This document shows, piece by piece, positions 8,868 to 17,579 of a DNA stretch of 64,000 nt. Position numbers and translations under genes: made by a program. This DNA comes from Streptomyces sp. F63 (GTDB lineage Bacteria; Actinomycetota; Actinomycetes; Streptomycetales; Streptomycetaceae): positions 22,274 through 86,273 of the forward strand of contig NZ_JAGPXX010000028.1 of assembly GCF_018070345.1 (NCBI RefSeq). Direction: 5' to 3'. Below the pieces are notes generated by a model. That model was not told the DNA's origin, did not search any database, and was given only the letters and a program-made list of their open reading frames with translations. The number at the start of each line of letters is the position of its first letter. Position 1 is the stretch's first letter.

Positions 8868-8945
8868 CGGGTGGTCCGAGCGGCCCGGACCGGGTCCGGG
8901 TGGTCCGGGCGGGCCGGGACCGGGTGGTCCGGGCGGGCCGGGGCC
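8868..8945. repeat. 24-bp tandem repeat, about three copies
   Basis: Two near-perfect 24-bp copies (8898-8921, 8922-8945) built from GGGTGGTCCGGGCGGGCC and a third diverged copy before them. They lie directly after the permease gene, between it and the ATPase gene, in an intergenic stretch of about 310 bases that holds nothing else I can name. Confidence 0.7.
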
Positions 8946-8950
8946 GGTGG

Positions 8951-10405
8951 TCAGGTGACGCGGCGGAGGGCGTCGGCCGGGCGCAGCCGGGCGGCGCGCC
9001 AGCCGCCGAAGGCTCCGGCGACCAGTCCGCCGGCCACCGCGAGCCCGACCGCGAGCCCGATGGTGCCGAGGGCGACGGGCGCGGTCAGGGCGATGTCGAT
9101 GCTCTGCGCCGCGAGCCCGGCGCCGCCGCCCGGTCCGCCGCCGGGCCCGGCGGCCATCCGGCCGCCGCCGGACAGCCCCGCCCCGCGGGCGAGTTCGGCG
9201 GTGAGCCCGGGACTGAGCGCGGTGATGAGGTAGGCGCCGCCGAGGCCGAGGGCGATGCCGAGGGCCCCGCCGAGAAGTCCGTTGGCCACCGCCTCGCCGA
9301 CCACCTGCCGGGTCACCCGTCCGCTCTTCCAGCCCAGTGCCTTGAGGGTGCCGAACTCCCGTACCCGGCGGCTCACCGCGGAGGAGGTCAGCAGCCCGGC
9401 CACCAGGAAGGCGGCGGCCAGGACGACGGCGGACAGCCACTTCCCGACGCCCGACGCGAGGTCGGAGGCGGTGCTGAGGGAGCCGGCGACGGTCGCGGCC
9501 AGATCCTCGGAGGTCGTGACGGTCGTTCCGGCCACGTTCTTCTGGATGGCGGCCTTCACCGCGCCGATCGCCTGGGAGTCCTCGGCCCGCACGTAGACCG
9601 TGGTGATCTCGTCCTTCGCGTCGGACAGGGTCTGGGCCCGCCGCAGCGGGATGTAGACGTCGGCGGCGGCCGAACCGCTGTCGGCGGTCGCGATGCCGAC
9701 GATCTCGAACTCCGTGCCCTTGACGGAGATCTCGTCGCCGACGGCGAGGTCCTCCCGCTGGGCGTAGGCGTGGTCGACGACGGCGACCTCGGCGTTCGTC
9801 TCGCCGCCGGTGAAGGCGCGCCCCTCGGTGAGGGCGGAGGAGGTCAGCGGTCCGAGGGCGGGCTCGGTGACGTCGGTGCCGTAGACGGTGAAGGATTCGA
9901 TGCCGAAGTCGGCGCCCCCGCCGCGGACTTCGCCCCCGCCCCGGCCGCTGCCGCCGCCCCCGGGCCCGGTGCCCGGCGCGGCGCCGATCTCGCCGCGCTC
10001 GAAGCTGCCGCTGATCTTCAGGTTCACCAGGCTGAGGCCGCCCACCGCGTCGGCGACGCCCTCCTGCCCGGCCACCTTCCCCACGGTGTCCGCGTCGAGC
10101 GTCTCGAAGCCCTGCACCATCAGCCGGCCGTCGCTCTGCTCCTCGCCCTCCTCGCCGGCGTCGAAGCGGAAACGGGGGCGCTGCGGGGCCTCGCCCTCCT
10201 CGGGCTGCTCCTGTGCCTTGGTGACGGTCATGTCGGTGCCGAGTCCGTACAGCGACTCCAGGACCCGGGCCTGGGCCTGCTTCATCCCCGCGGAGACGGA
10301 CGTGACGACGATGACGAGGGCGATGCCCAGCGCGAGGCCGGAGGCGACGACGAGCGCCGCTTTCCTGCGGCGGCGCAGCTCGCGCCGTAGGTAGGTGAGG
10401 AACAT
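8951..10405 (-). CDS. ABC transporter permease, MacB/FtsX family
   Basis: A 484-residue permease of the MacB/FtsX fold. One N-terminal membrane span (AALVVASGLALGIALVIVV) is followed by a large extracytoplasmic domain (about residues 45-280) rich in Gly and Asp, then three C-terminal spans (SAVVLAAAFLVAGLLTSSAV; GLLGGALGIALGLGGAYLITAL; LGTIGLAVGLAVAGGLVAGAF). The conserved cytoplasmic phrase VREFGTLKALGWKSG, which contacts the ATPase, is present. Inserted runs of Gly/Arg near residues 135-150 and 390-405 look like lineage-specific low complexity. Start ATG at 10405 begins with FLTYLRRELRRRR, a typical start. It probably forms a mechanotransmission transporter with the ATPase downstream. Confidence 0.9.
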   Translation of the reverse strand: MFLTYLRRELRRRRKAALVVASGLALGIALVIVVTSVSAGMKQAQARVLESLYGLGTDMTVTKAQEQPEEGEAPQRPRFRFDAGEEGEEQSDGRLMVQGFETLDADTVGKVAGQEGVADAVGGLSLVNLKISGSFERGEIGAAPGTGPGGGGSGRGGGEVRGGGADFGIESFTVYGTDVTEPALGPLTSSALTEGRAFTGGETNAEVAVVDHAYAQREDLAVGDEISVKGTEFEIVGIATADSGSAAADVYIPLRRAQTLSDAKDEITTVYVRAEDSQAIGAVKAAIQKNVAGTTVTTSEDLAATVAGSLSTASDLASGVGKWLSAVVLAAAFLVAGLLTSSAVSRRVREFGTLKALGWKSGRVTRQVVGEAVANGLLGGALGIALGLGGAYLITALSPGLTAELARGAGLSGGGRMAAGPGGGPGGGAGLAAQSIDIALTAPVALGTIGLAVGLAVAGGLVAGAFGGWRAARLRPADALRRVT

Positions 10406-10585
10406 GCGGTGACGGTAGGAAGCCGCGGTGAGGGAGGTCTGAGGCCCCGATGAGAGCCGGGTGAGAATCCACGGCGGTGGCGCGCGGCCCGCCCGGGAAA
10501 CGGTGCGGGACGGCACGCAGGCGGGGGACGCCGGGAAGCGGGTGCGGGGGAGGGCACGGGGGCACGGGGGCACGGGAACACGAAC

Positions 10586-10626
10586 GCCGGGCGGTGGCCG
10601 ACGTTTCCTGTCGGCCACCGCCCGGC
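10586..10626. terminator. Strong terminator hairpin
   Basis: Perfect 17-bp stem (GCCGGGCGGTGGCCGAC and its complement) with a 7-nt loop GTTTCCT. It lies downstream of the L,D-transpeptidase gene on the minus strand. A short GGGCACGG tandem run (about 10556-10580) precedes it. Confidence 0.8.
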
Positions 10627-10703
10627 GGTGGTGTGGTGCCTTCCGCCCGCCGCGCTCCGCGCCCGCGCGCGGGCCCGTGCGGCCGGACCGCTCCGGCGTG
10701 AGA

Positions 10704-11969
10704 TCAGATCGCGCTACCGGCGACCCACTCGTTCCAGTCCATGTTCCAGCCGTTGAGGCCGTTGTCCGGGGAGATCTCCTTGTCGGGGGAGTTCTTCACG
10801 GTCACGACATCGCCGATGAGCGACTGGTTGTAGAACCAGGCGCCGTCCTGGCCGGGGTCGTCCGCGCCCTTGACGTCGTTCAGACCGACGCAGCCGTGGC
10901 TGGTGTTGGTCTGGCCGAAGATGGAGTCGGCGCCCCAGTAGTTGCCGTGGATGAAGGTGCCGGAGGTGGAGAGCCGCATGGCGTGCGGCACGTCCTTGAT
11001 GTCGTACTCGCCCTTGCCGTCGTCGTCCGTGAAGCCGACGGTGGCGCCGTTCATCCGGGTCTCCTTGAACTTCTCGGAGATCACCATCTGGCCGTTGTAC
11101 GTCGGGTTCTCGGAGCTGCCCGCGGAGATCTTGAACTTCTTGATCTCCTCGCCGTCCCGCACCACCGACATCGTCTTGCTCTTGACGTCGACGGTGGAGA
11201 CCTGGCTGCGGCCGATCGTGAAGCTGAACGACTTGCTCTGGACGCCCTTCACCCCGGGCGACCCCTCGACACCGTCGAGGTTGAGCTTGACGGTGACCGT
11301 GGAGCCGGCCTTCCAGTACTCCCTGGGCCGGAAGTCGAGCCGCTGGGTGCCGAACCAGTGACCGACGACCTCCTGGCCGCTGGTGGTGTTGACCTCGATC
11401 GCGGACTGCACGGCCTTCTTGTTCTGGATGCTCTTGTCGAAGTTGATCGACACGGGCATCCCGACGCCCACGGTGGAGTCGGCCTCGGGCGTGTAGTAGC
11501 CCAGGAAGCTGTTGTCCGGCGAGACGGTGGTGAAGGAGGAGTGCTCGGTGGCCTTGCGGCCCTCCGCGTCCTCCGCGGTGGCGGTGATCTTGTACTTGGT
11601 CGACCGCTCCAGGGCGCCGTCCGGCTTCCAGCTCTTGCCGTCGGCGGACAGGGTTCCGGGGACCTCCGCGCCGGACGCGACGGCCGTCATCGACACCGCG
11701 GAGAGCTTGCCCTTGGTGACGGTGACCTTGACGTCGTTGTTGATGCCGGCGTTGTCGGTGCCGTTCTTGGGGGTGATCCTTATTCGGGCGTCCGAGGCGT
11801 CCTTGGCAGCCGCCCGGTCGACCTGCGACTGCTTTGCGCCGTCGCCGCTGTCCCCGCCCTTGCCGTCGGAGTCAGCGCTGCCGCCACCCCCGCAGGCGGT
11901 GAGCGTCAGCACGCCGCTGAGCAGCGCGGCGGCGGCGACGACCGCTTTCCGCCGCTTACCTGTCGTCAT
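10704..11969 (-). CDS. Lipoprotein L,D-transpeptidase (LdtMt2-like)
   Basis: A 421-residue peptidoglycan 3-3 cross-linking enzyme. A signal peptide ends in lipobox LTAC (Cys26), followed by a Gly/Asp/Ser linker. Two Ig-like domains come next (about residues 60-270; IRITPKNGTDNAGINNDVKVTV, then TKYKITATAEDAEGR), as in the mycobacterial LdtMt2 group. The YkuD catalytic domain closes the protein with HGNYWG near residue 340 and SHGCVGL near 357, the His and Cys catalytic residues. GTG/ATG choice: ATG 11969 has GGAGAAG upstream; ATG at 11984 is possible. A terminator lies 78 bp beyond the stop. Likely role is cell-wall remodelling at the outer face of the membrane. Confidence 0.93.
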   Translation of the reverse strand: MTTGKRRKAVVAAAALLSGVLTLTACGGGGSADSDGKGGDSGDGAKQSQVDRAAAKDASDARIRITPKNGTDNAGINNDVKVTVTKGKLSAVSMTAVASGAEVPGTLSADGKSWKPDGALERSTKYKITATAEDAEGRKATEHSSFTTVSPDNSFLGYYTPEADSTVGVGMPVSINFDKSIQNKKAVQSAIEVNTTSGQEVVGHWFGTQRLDFRPREYWKAGSTVTVKLNLDGVEGSPGVKGVQSKSFSFTIGRSQVSTVDVKSKTMSVVRDGEEIKKFKISAGSSENPTYNGQMVISEKFKETRMNGATVGFTDDDGKGEYDIKDVPHAMRLSTSGTFIHGNYWGADSIFGQTNTSHGCVGLNDVKGADDPGQDGAWFYNQSLIGDVVTVKNSPDKEISPDNGLNGWNMDWNEWVAGSAI

Positions 11970-12439
11970 CACACGCTTCTCCATCACTACTGTCCCCGGG
12001 TCGCGTGCCGGACGCCGCAAGCGACTCCCGGCCAGTGCCTAAAAAGAACACCTGGACCCGCCGACCCGTTCCACGGGCCTCGGAAGTGTGGCGCACGCCA
12101 CGTGCTCCGCCGGTCCGGACACGACCCTCCGAAGAGTGACCGGTTGTCCCGGCGCCGTTCCTCACTCCTTCGTGTCGTAGGGCGCCTGCCGTGTGGGGCG
12201 CCTGCCCGCGTCCGCGGGTTTCCATCCATCCCGGACCGCCCGCTTCCGCGGTTCCGGATGCCCGGCCCCGCGGCGGCCGGACATCCCAACTGCCGCGAAA
12301 CACACCAGGAGCGGACGATCCACGGCAGGCGGGGCACTGGTGAGAGTACCGCTCGGCTCCCGGACTTTCCCATGACCCGCGCCCTTCACTACTATCGGAC
12401 CGGCCGCTCAACCAACCTGCATTGCAAGGGGTCCATGAC
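11970..12439. other. Divergent promoter region
   Basis: About 470 bases between the divergent L,D-transpeptidase and LAxTG-protein genes. On the minus strand an AT-richer patch near 12038-12048 (TTCTTTTTAGG) may hold the transpeptidase promoter. On the plus strand ACTACTATCGG near 12390 precedes the LAxTG gene. No other gene is supported. Confidence 0.4.
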
Positions 12440-12781
12440 GTGTCCGCACGCCGACCACTGCTGACCGCCTCCGCCGCCGGGGCCGTGCTGCTCGCTCTGT
12501 GGTTCGTGCCGTCCGCGAACGCGACCGTCGAAGAGGGCAGAGCTCCGGCCGCCGGACAGGTCGAGAGCCGGGCGCAGAGCCAGATCTCCGCGGAGGAGGC
12601 GGATCCCGCCGCGGGCTCCGACCCCGCTGCGGGGGAGGCCGTCACGGACGCCGACGAGCTCGCGCTGGCCGACACCGGCAGTGTCGACACCACCCCGTAT
12701 CTGCTGGGCGGCACGCTCTTCCTGGGCCTGGGCGCCGCTCTGGTCTCCTCCGCCGGGCGCCGCTCGCGGACCGTCGCCTGA
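12440..12781 (+). CDS. Small sortase-anchored surface protein (LADTG)
   Basis: A 113-residue protein with the full sorting layout. Residues 1-30 are a signal peptide (RRPLLTASAAGAVLLALWFVP, then ANA). A short mature segment rich in Ala, Glu, Asp and Gly follows. The sorting motif is LADTG near residue 75, then a hydrophobic span (PYLLGGTLFLGLGAALV) and a basic tail (GRRSR). LAxTG is the motif class used by Streptomyces class E sortases. Start GTG at 12440 has AAGGGG 8 nt upstream; the TTG at 12422 is less likely. The exposed part is only about 45 residues, so the role may be as a spacer or adhesive stub. Unknown otherwise. Confidence 0.8.
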   Translation: MSARRPLLTASAAGAVLLALWFVPSANATVEEGRAPAAGQVESRAQSQISAEEADPAAGSDPAAGEAVTDADELALADTGSVDTTPYLLGGTLFLGLGAALVSSAGRRSRTVA

Positions 12782-12830
12782 CCGCCGCCCGGTCCCGGGG
12801 GTCCGCCCCGGCCGTCGTTCCCGCGGGCGG

Positions 12831-12856
12831 GGTGCCGCCCCGGGCGGAGCGGCACC
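12831..12856. terminator. Terminator hairpin between convergent genes
   Basis: 8-bp stem GGTGCCGC with GCGGCACC and a 10-nt GC-rich loop, between the stops of the LADTG protein and hutH. Confidence 0.5.
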
Positions 12857-12865
12857 TTCCGGCCG

Positions 12866-14428
12866 TCAGGCCAGCGGCCCCGTGACCGCCTCCGCCGCCG
12901 CGACCAGCGCTCCCGAGGCCACGAAGGCGTCCGCAGCGGCCAGGTCGGGAGCCAGGTAGCGGTCCCCGCCCGGACCTGCGACGCCCGCCGCGCGCACCGC
13001 CTCCAGCACGGCACGGGTCGCGGGAGCCGGGGTGAGCCCTTCGCGCAGTTCGACGGCGCGCGTGGCGGCTACGAGTTCCACCGCGACGACCCGGGTCACG
13101 TTGCCGAGCGCCGTGCGCAGTTTGCGCGCGGCGGACCAGCCCATCGAGACGTGGTCCTCCTGCATGGCGGAGGACGGGATCGAGTCGACCGAGGCCGGGA
13201 CGGCCAGCCGCTTCAGCTCACCGACCAGCGCCGCCTGCGTGTACTGGGCGATCATCAGCCCGGAGTCGACTCCCGGGTCGCCGGCGAGGAAGGCCGGCAG
13301 CCCGTAGGAGCGGTTCTTGTCGAGCAGCCGGTCCGTGCGGCGCTCGGCGATGGACGCCAGGTCGGCGGCGGCCACGGCCAGGAAGTCCAGGACGTAGGCC
13401 ACGGGCGCGCCGTGGAAGTTGCCGTTGGACTCGACGCGCCCATCGGGCAGTACCACCGGGTTGTCCACGGCGGCCGCGAGCTCCCGCTCGGCGACGAGAC
13501 GGGCGTGCGCGAGGGTGTCACGGCCCGCTCCGGCGACCTGCGGCGCGCAGCGCACGGAGTAGGCGTCCTGGACGCGGGGAGCGGCCCGGAGGCCGTCGTA
13601 GCCGGTCTGGTGGTGGCCGGTGAGCCCGGAGCCGGCGAGCACCCGCAGCATGTTGTCCGCGCTGGCGGCCTGGCCCGGGTGCGGCCGGATGGCGTGCAGC
13701 TCCGGGGCGAGGACCCGCTCGGTGCCGAGCAGCGCCTCCAGGGTCAGGGCGGCGGTGATGTCGGCGGAGGTGAGGAGACGGCCGAGGTCGGCGTTGGCCA
13801 TGACGAGCATGCCCAGCATCCCGTCGGTGCCGTTGAGCAGGGCCAGCCCTTCCTTCTCGCGCAGGTCGAGCGGGGTGATGCCGTGCTCGGCGAGCAGCCC
13901 GGCCACCGGGCGCACGGTGCCGTCGGGGCCCTCCGCGTCACCCTCCCCCAGGAGGGCCAGGGCGCAGTGGGAGAGCGGCGCCAGGTCGCCGGAACAGCCG
14001 AGGGAGCCGTACTCGTGGACGACCGGGGTGATGCCGGCGTTGAGCAGGGCCGCCATGGTCTCGGCGACGAGCGGGCGCACCCCCGTGCGTCCCGAGGCGA
14101 GGGTCTTGAGGCGCAGGAACATCAGGGCCCGGACGACCTCGCGCTCGATGCGGGGGCCCATGCCCGCGGCGTGCGAGCGGACGATGTTCTGCTGGAGGCG
14201 GCCGCGCAGCTCGGGGCTGATGTGGCGGACGGCGAGGGCGCCGAAGCCGGTGGAGACCCCGTACACGGGCTCCGGGCGGGCGGCGAGGGCGTCGATGACC
14301 TCGCGGGAGGCGGCGAGCGCCTCGCGGGCCCCGGCGGAGAGCTCGACCCGGGCCCCGCCGCGGGCCACGGCGATGACGTCGTCCGCGCTGACACCGGAGG
14401 TTCCCAGCACCACAGTGTGCATATCCAT
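12866..14428 (-). CDS. hutH: Histidine ammonia-lyase
   Basis: A 520-residue histidase, which deaminates L-histidine to urocanate in the first step of histidine use. The MIO prosthetic group forms from the tripeptide at residues 145-147, here Cys-Ser-Gly within GSLGCSGDLAPLSH; I recall Streptomyces histidases using CSG instead of ASG. YGVSTGFG near residue 56 carries the catalytic Tyr, and SSAMQEDHVSMG near the C-terminus is also typical. Full length for the family. ATG 14428 (MDMHTVV) matches remembered homologues. It is transcribed away from the enoyl-CoA hydratase gene; no other hut gene is adjacent, as is usual in Streptomyces. Confidence 0.97.
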   Translation of the reverse strand: MDMHTVVLGTSGVSADDVIAVARGGARVELSAGAREALAASREVIDALAARPEPVYGVSTGFGALAVRHISPELRGRLQQNIVRSHAAGMGPRIEREVVRALMFLRLKTLASGRTGVRPLVAETMAALLNAGITPVVHEYGSLGCSGDLAPLSHCALALLGEGDAEGPDGTVRPVAGLLAEHGITPLDLREKEGLALLNGTDGMLGMLVMANADLGRLLTSADITAALTLEALLGTERVLAPELHAIRPHPGQAASADNMLRVLAGSGLTGHHQTGYDGLRAAPRVQDAYSVRCAPQVAGAGRDTLAHARLVAERELAAAVDNPVVLPDGRVESNGNFHGAPVAYVLDFLAVAAADLASIAERRTDRLLDKNRSYGLPAFLAGDPGVDSGLMIAQYTQAALVGELKRLAVPASVDSIPSSAMQEDHVSMGWSAARKLRTALGNVTRVVAVELVAATRAVELREGLTPAPATRAVLEAVRAAGVAGPGGDRYLAPDLAAADAFVASGALVAAAEAVTGPLA

Positions 14429-14534
14429 ATTCAGGAACCCTAAGTTCTGAATCATGTTCTGTCACGACGCGGACCGCACGGCCGCGAACAGCACCCCTCT
14501 GGCCCGGCCGCCCCTTCCCTGACATGATCGGATG

Positions 14535-14544
14535 AACGATCGTT
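14535..14544. promoter_or_regulatory. 10-bp palindrome AACGATCGTT, possible operator
   Basis: A perfect palindrome centred in the 160-bp gap between divergent hutH and the enoyl-CoA hydratase gene, 45 bp before the latter start. The form resembles TetR-type operators. No matching regulator gene is next to it, so this is a weak call. Confidence 0.35.
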
Positions 14545-14588
14545 AACACGGTGCGGGACGACCACGGCAGCGGGACCAGGAGGCGGCG

Positions 14589-15398
14589 ATGAGCAGCACG
14601 GCGGACGAGGTGCGGTACGGCGAGTGGATCGCCGTCCGGCGGCACGGCACCCATGTGGCGGAGCTCGTCCTGGACCGCCCCCGGGCCATGAACGCCGTCT
14701 CCACCGAGCTCGCCCGCCGCCTCGCCGAGGCGTGCGGCGCCCTCGCCGCCGACCCCTCGGCGCGGGCCGTGGTGCTGACCTCCAGCCACGAGCGTGCCTT
14801 CTGCGTCGGCGCCGACCTCAAGGAGCGCAACTCCTTCACGGACGCCGAACTGCTGCGCCAGCGGCCGGTCAACCGGGCCGCCTACACCGGCGTCCTGGAA
14901 CTGCCGATGCCCACGATCGCCGCCGTGCACGGCTTCGCCCTCGGCGGCGGCTTCGAGATCGCCCTCTCCTGCGATCTGATCGTCGCCGACCCCACCGCCG
15001 TGGTGGGGCTCCCGGAGGTGTCCGTCGGCGTGATCCCCGGCGGCGGCGGCACCCAGCTGCTGCCGCGCCGGGCCGGTGCCGCGCGGGCCGCCGAACTGAT
15101 CTTCACCGGGCGGCGGGTGGCCGCCGCCGAGGCACTGTCCCTGGGCCTCGTCGACCAGCTCGCGGACGAGGGCCGGGACCGCGAGGAGGCCCTCGCCCTC
15201 GCCGCCCGCATCGCAGCCAACTCCCCCGTCGGTCTGCGGGCGGCCAAGCGCGCCCTCCGCCTGGGACACGGACTGGACCTGCGCACCGGCCTGGAGGTGG
15301 AGGACGGCGCCTGGCGGACGGTGGCCTTCTCCGGCGACCGCGCGGAGGGTGTCGCGGCCTTCAACGAGAAGCGGACACCGGACTGGCCCGGGGAGTGA
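14589..15398 (+). CDS. Enoyl-CoA hydratase/isomerase family protein
   Basis: A 269-residue crotonase-fold protein. Oxyanion-hole segments are seen at ERAFCVGADLKE (about residues 69-80) and HGFALGGGFEIALSCDLIVA (about 115-134), and VGLPEVSVGVIPGGGGTQLLPRR includes the second catalytic Glu region. This is the usual length for enoyl-CoA hydratases of beta-oxidation or amino-acid breakdown. ATG at 14589 has AGGAGG about 7 nt upstream. The neighbours do not fix the substrate; propionyl-CoA carboxylase 5 kb away would fit branched or odd-chain acyl-CoA metabolism, but that is inference. Confidence 0.92.
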   Translation: MSSTADEVRYGEWIAVRRHGTHVAELVLDRPRAMNAVSTELARRLAEACGALAADPSARAVVLTSSHERAFCVGADLKERNSFTDAELLRQRPVNRAAYTGVLELPMPTIAAVHGFALGGGFEIALSCDLIVADPTAVVGLPEVSVGVIPGGGGTQLLPRRAGAARAAELIFTGRRVAAAEALSLGLVDQLADEGRDREEALALAARIAANSPVGLRAAKRALRLGHGLDLRTGLEVEDGAWRTVAFSGDRAEGVAAFNEKRTPDWPGE

Positions 15399-15938
15399 GC
15401 CGGGGACGGACGCCGGGCGCCGGGGCCGCCCCCGGCGCCGGGGCGCGCCCGGTGCGGGGCCGCGCCGGGTGCGGGGCGCGCGCCGGGTGCGGGGCGCGCG
15501 CCGGGTGCGGGGCGCGCGCCGGGTGCGGGGACGGACACGGGGCACCGGGGGCCGGAGGCGGGGCCCCGGAGCGTGCGCCGGGCGCGGGACCGGGCACCGG
15601 AAGCGGCCCCGCGGACTGCGCGGAAGCACGCCACGGCGGCCCCGGCCACCGCGGCAGGCACCCCGGGTCCGGGCGGCGAGACACCCTGCGGGCACCCTCC
15701 CGCACGTCCGCGTCGGCCCGGTGGCGGCCCCCGGCGCCGGCCCGGCCCCGGACTCCCGGCCGGGCCCGGCGCCCGGCCCGGCCGCGGTTCGGCAACGGCT
15801 CCCCGGCGCCCGGACGCGGAGCGGCGACGGCCGGATCTCGGACCGGAGAAGAAGCCTTCCCCAGGAGGGCGCTCACCGGGAAATGTTCCTAGTCTGGGGT
15901 GAAGGGTGTGCCCACAGTGACGGAACGCGAGGTGCCGG
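15399..15938. other. Intergenic region, mostly low complexity
   Basis: 540 bases with no supported gene. The first 130 hold an 18-bp tandem array (listed separately). The middle is Pro/Gly/Arg-coding in every frame and looks like expanded GC-rich sequence. The last 60 bases, around 15880-15935, are less GC-rich (AAATGTTCCTAGTCTGGGG) and likely hold the promoter of the GGDEF gene. Confidence 0.45.
15463..15530. repeat. 18-bp tandem repeat, 3.8 copies
   Basis: Units of CGCCGGGTGCGGGGCGCG at 15463, 15481, 15499 and a partial at 15517, perfect in the full copies. Located just after the enoyl-CoA hydratase stop. Because 18 is a multiple of three, any frame reads as an RVRGAR-type repeat, but there is no sign of translation. 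Confidence 0.85.
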
Positions 15939-17102
15939 GTGGCTGGTGACGGCGGGGGCGACGCACGGCTGGCCGCCGTGGTGGCGCTGGCCCAGGCGAT
16001 GGCCGCCGCCCAGACGCCCCGCGAGACGGCACGTGCCGCGGCCCTCGGCGCGTGCGGCGCCCTCGGCGGCTGCTTCGCCGCGATCTCCGCGTGGGAGCGG
16101 GAGAAGGGCCGGCTCCGGGTCCTGGTGAACGTCGGTGAACTCGCCCCGGGTGAAGAGGAGTTCCCGGAGGACGAGTCGTACCCCGTCCGGGACTTCCCCG
16201 AGATCGCCGAGTTCCTGCACGACCGGTGGGCGGGAGGCGGCGAGCCCGACGCCTGGGTCGAGACGGCGGACGGCCCGCCCTGCGACCGCGGCCCCGGCTC
16301 GTACTGCCACCAGCGCGTCACGGCTCTCCGGCGGCGCGGCCGGGGCTGCTGCGTGGTCGCGCCGATCGTGCTCCACGGCCGTGCCTGGGGCGAGCTGTAC
16401 GTGGCCCGGCCCGTCGGCGCGCCCGTCTTCGACCGGGACGACGCGCGCTTCGCCACGGTCCTCGCCGCGGTGGCCGCCTCCGGCATCGCCCAGACCGAAC
16501 GGCTGGCGGAGGCCCGCCGGCTCGCCTTCACCGACCCGCTGACCGGCCTGGCCAACCGCAGGGCCGTGGACGTACGGCTGGAGGAGGCGCTGGAGCGGCA
16601 CCGGGCGGACGGCACCGTGGTGAGTCTCGTGGTCTGCGACATCAACGGGCTCAAGCAGGTCAACGACACCCTGGGGCACGCCGTCGGCGACCGGCTGCTG
16701 GAGCGTTTCGGCTCCGTGCTCTCGGTGTGCGGGGCCATGCTCCCGGGAGCGCTGGCGGCACGGCTGGGCGGGGACGAGTTCTGCCTCGTCGCCGTCGGAC
16801 CGCCCACCGAGGAGGTGGTGCGGGCGGCCACGGAGCTGTGCCACCGCGCGGCCAAGCTGGACCTCGGCGAGGGCGTCGCCTGCGGGGTGGCCTCGACGGG
16901 GCAGCCGGTCGGGCCCGTGGCGTCCGCGCGCCGGCTGTTCCGGCTGGCCGACGCGGCGCAGTACCGGGCGAAGGCGGCCCGGGCGGAGGGGCCGGTCGTG
17001 GCCGGGGACGAGGGGCCCGACGACCCGGTGGTACGGATGGCCGACGCCTCTCCGACGGCTCCGGCTCCCGGCCCGGAGCGGCGGCGGTTCCGCGGCCGGT
17101 GA
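15939..17102 (+). CDS. GAF-GGDEF diguanylate cyclase
   Basis: A 387-residue predicted c-di-GMP synthase. Residues 10-190 form a GAF-type sensor with six Cys residues (CGALGGC, CDRG, SYC, GCC). A short helix with the switch phrase AFTDPLTGLANRRAVD leads into the GGDEF domain at about residues 195-360. The active-site motif is LGGDEFCLV near residue 283, and NGLKQVNDTLGHAVGD carries the substrate-binding Asn and Asp. The RxxD inhibitory site five residues before GGDEF is absent, so product feedback may be missing. From synteny it corresponds to the S. coelicolor SCO4931-type protein. It converges on the adenylate cyclase gene across two minisatellites. The start is ATG at 15939; GTG alternatives lie just upstream. 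Confidence 0.9.
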   Translation: MAGDGGGDARLAAVVALAQAMAAAQTPRETARAAALGACGALGGCFAAISAWEREKGRLRVLVNVGELAPGEEEFPEDESYPVRDFPEIAEFLHDRWAGGGEPDAWVETADGPPCDRGPGSYCHQRVTALRRRGRGCCVVAPIVLHGRAWGELYVARPVGAPVFDRDDARFATVLAAVAASGIAQTERLAEARRLAFTDPLTGLANRRAVDVRLEEALERHRADGTVVSLVVCDINGLKQVNDTLGHAVGDRLLERFGSVLSVCGAMLPGALAARLGGDEFCLVAVGPPTEEVVRAATELCHRAAKLDLGEGVACGVASTGQPVGPVASARRLFRLADAAQYRAKAARAEGPVVAGDEGPDDPVVRMADASPTAPAPGPERRRFRGR

Positions 17103-17161
17103 CACCCCCGGTGCGGACCCGCCGCCCGGGACGGGCTTCCCGGGAGGCGGGCTCGCCGGGT

Positions 17162-17227
17162 GAGGTGTCTCGGAGGTGTCTCGGAGGTGTCTCGGAGGTG
17201 TCTCGGAGGTGTCTCGGAGGTGTCTCG
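17162..17227. repeat. 11-bp minisatellite, six perfect copies
   Basis: GAGGTGTCTCG repeated six times without change, followed at once by a second array. Eleven is not a multiple of three, so the array cannot be a conserved coding repeat. Confidence 0.92.
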
Positions 17228-17230
17228 CCG

Positions 17231-17403
17231 GATGCGGTGCCCGGCCCGGATGCGGTGCCCGGCCCGGCGCGGTGTCCGACCCGGCGCGGTGTCCGACCCG
17301 ACGCAGTGTCCGACCCGACGCAGTGTCCGGCCCGGCGCAGTGTCCGGCCCGGCGCAGTGTCCGGCCCGGCGCCGTGTCCGACCCGGCGCCGTGTCCGACC
17401 CGG
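17231..17403. repeat. 17-18-bp minisatellite, about ten copies
   Basis: Units of the type CGCAGTGTCCGGCCCGG with A/G and G/C variants (GCAGTG, GCGGTG, GCCGTG; GACC or GGCC), about ten in a row. Variants occur in adjacent pairs, the pattern left by stepwise tandem duplication. It lies between the stops of the convergent GGDEF and adenylate cyclase genes. Confidence 0.9.
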
Positions 17404-17579
17404 ATGCGGGCCTGCCGGGCGCGGCCTCTGCGGGCGGCTCGCCCCGGGCCGGGGGAAGGCCCGCCCCCGCCCGTTCCGCGGGGGCCCGGCGCGGCACCCG
17501 CGCCGTCAGGCCCGTACTGGTCGTACTGGTCGCACTGGTCGTACCGCCCCTACCGCCCGTGCCGGCCGGGCGGCGACCG

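Noticed and set aside
17162..17403. CRISPR-like array
   Set aside because: The units are direct tandem repeats without unique spacers, and no cas genes are present.
14882..17497. An 870-codon minus-strand frame over the enoyl-CoA hydratase and GGDEF genes
   Set aside because: It spans repeats and lies opposite two recognised proteins; it has no plausible start.
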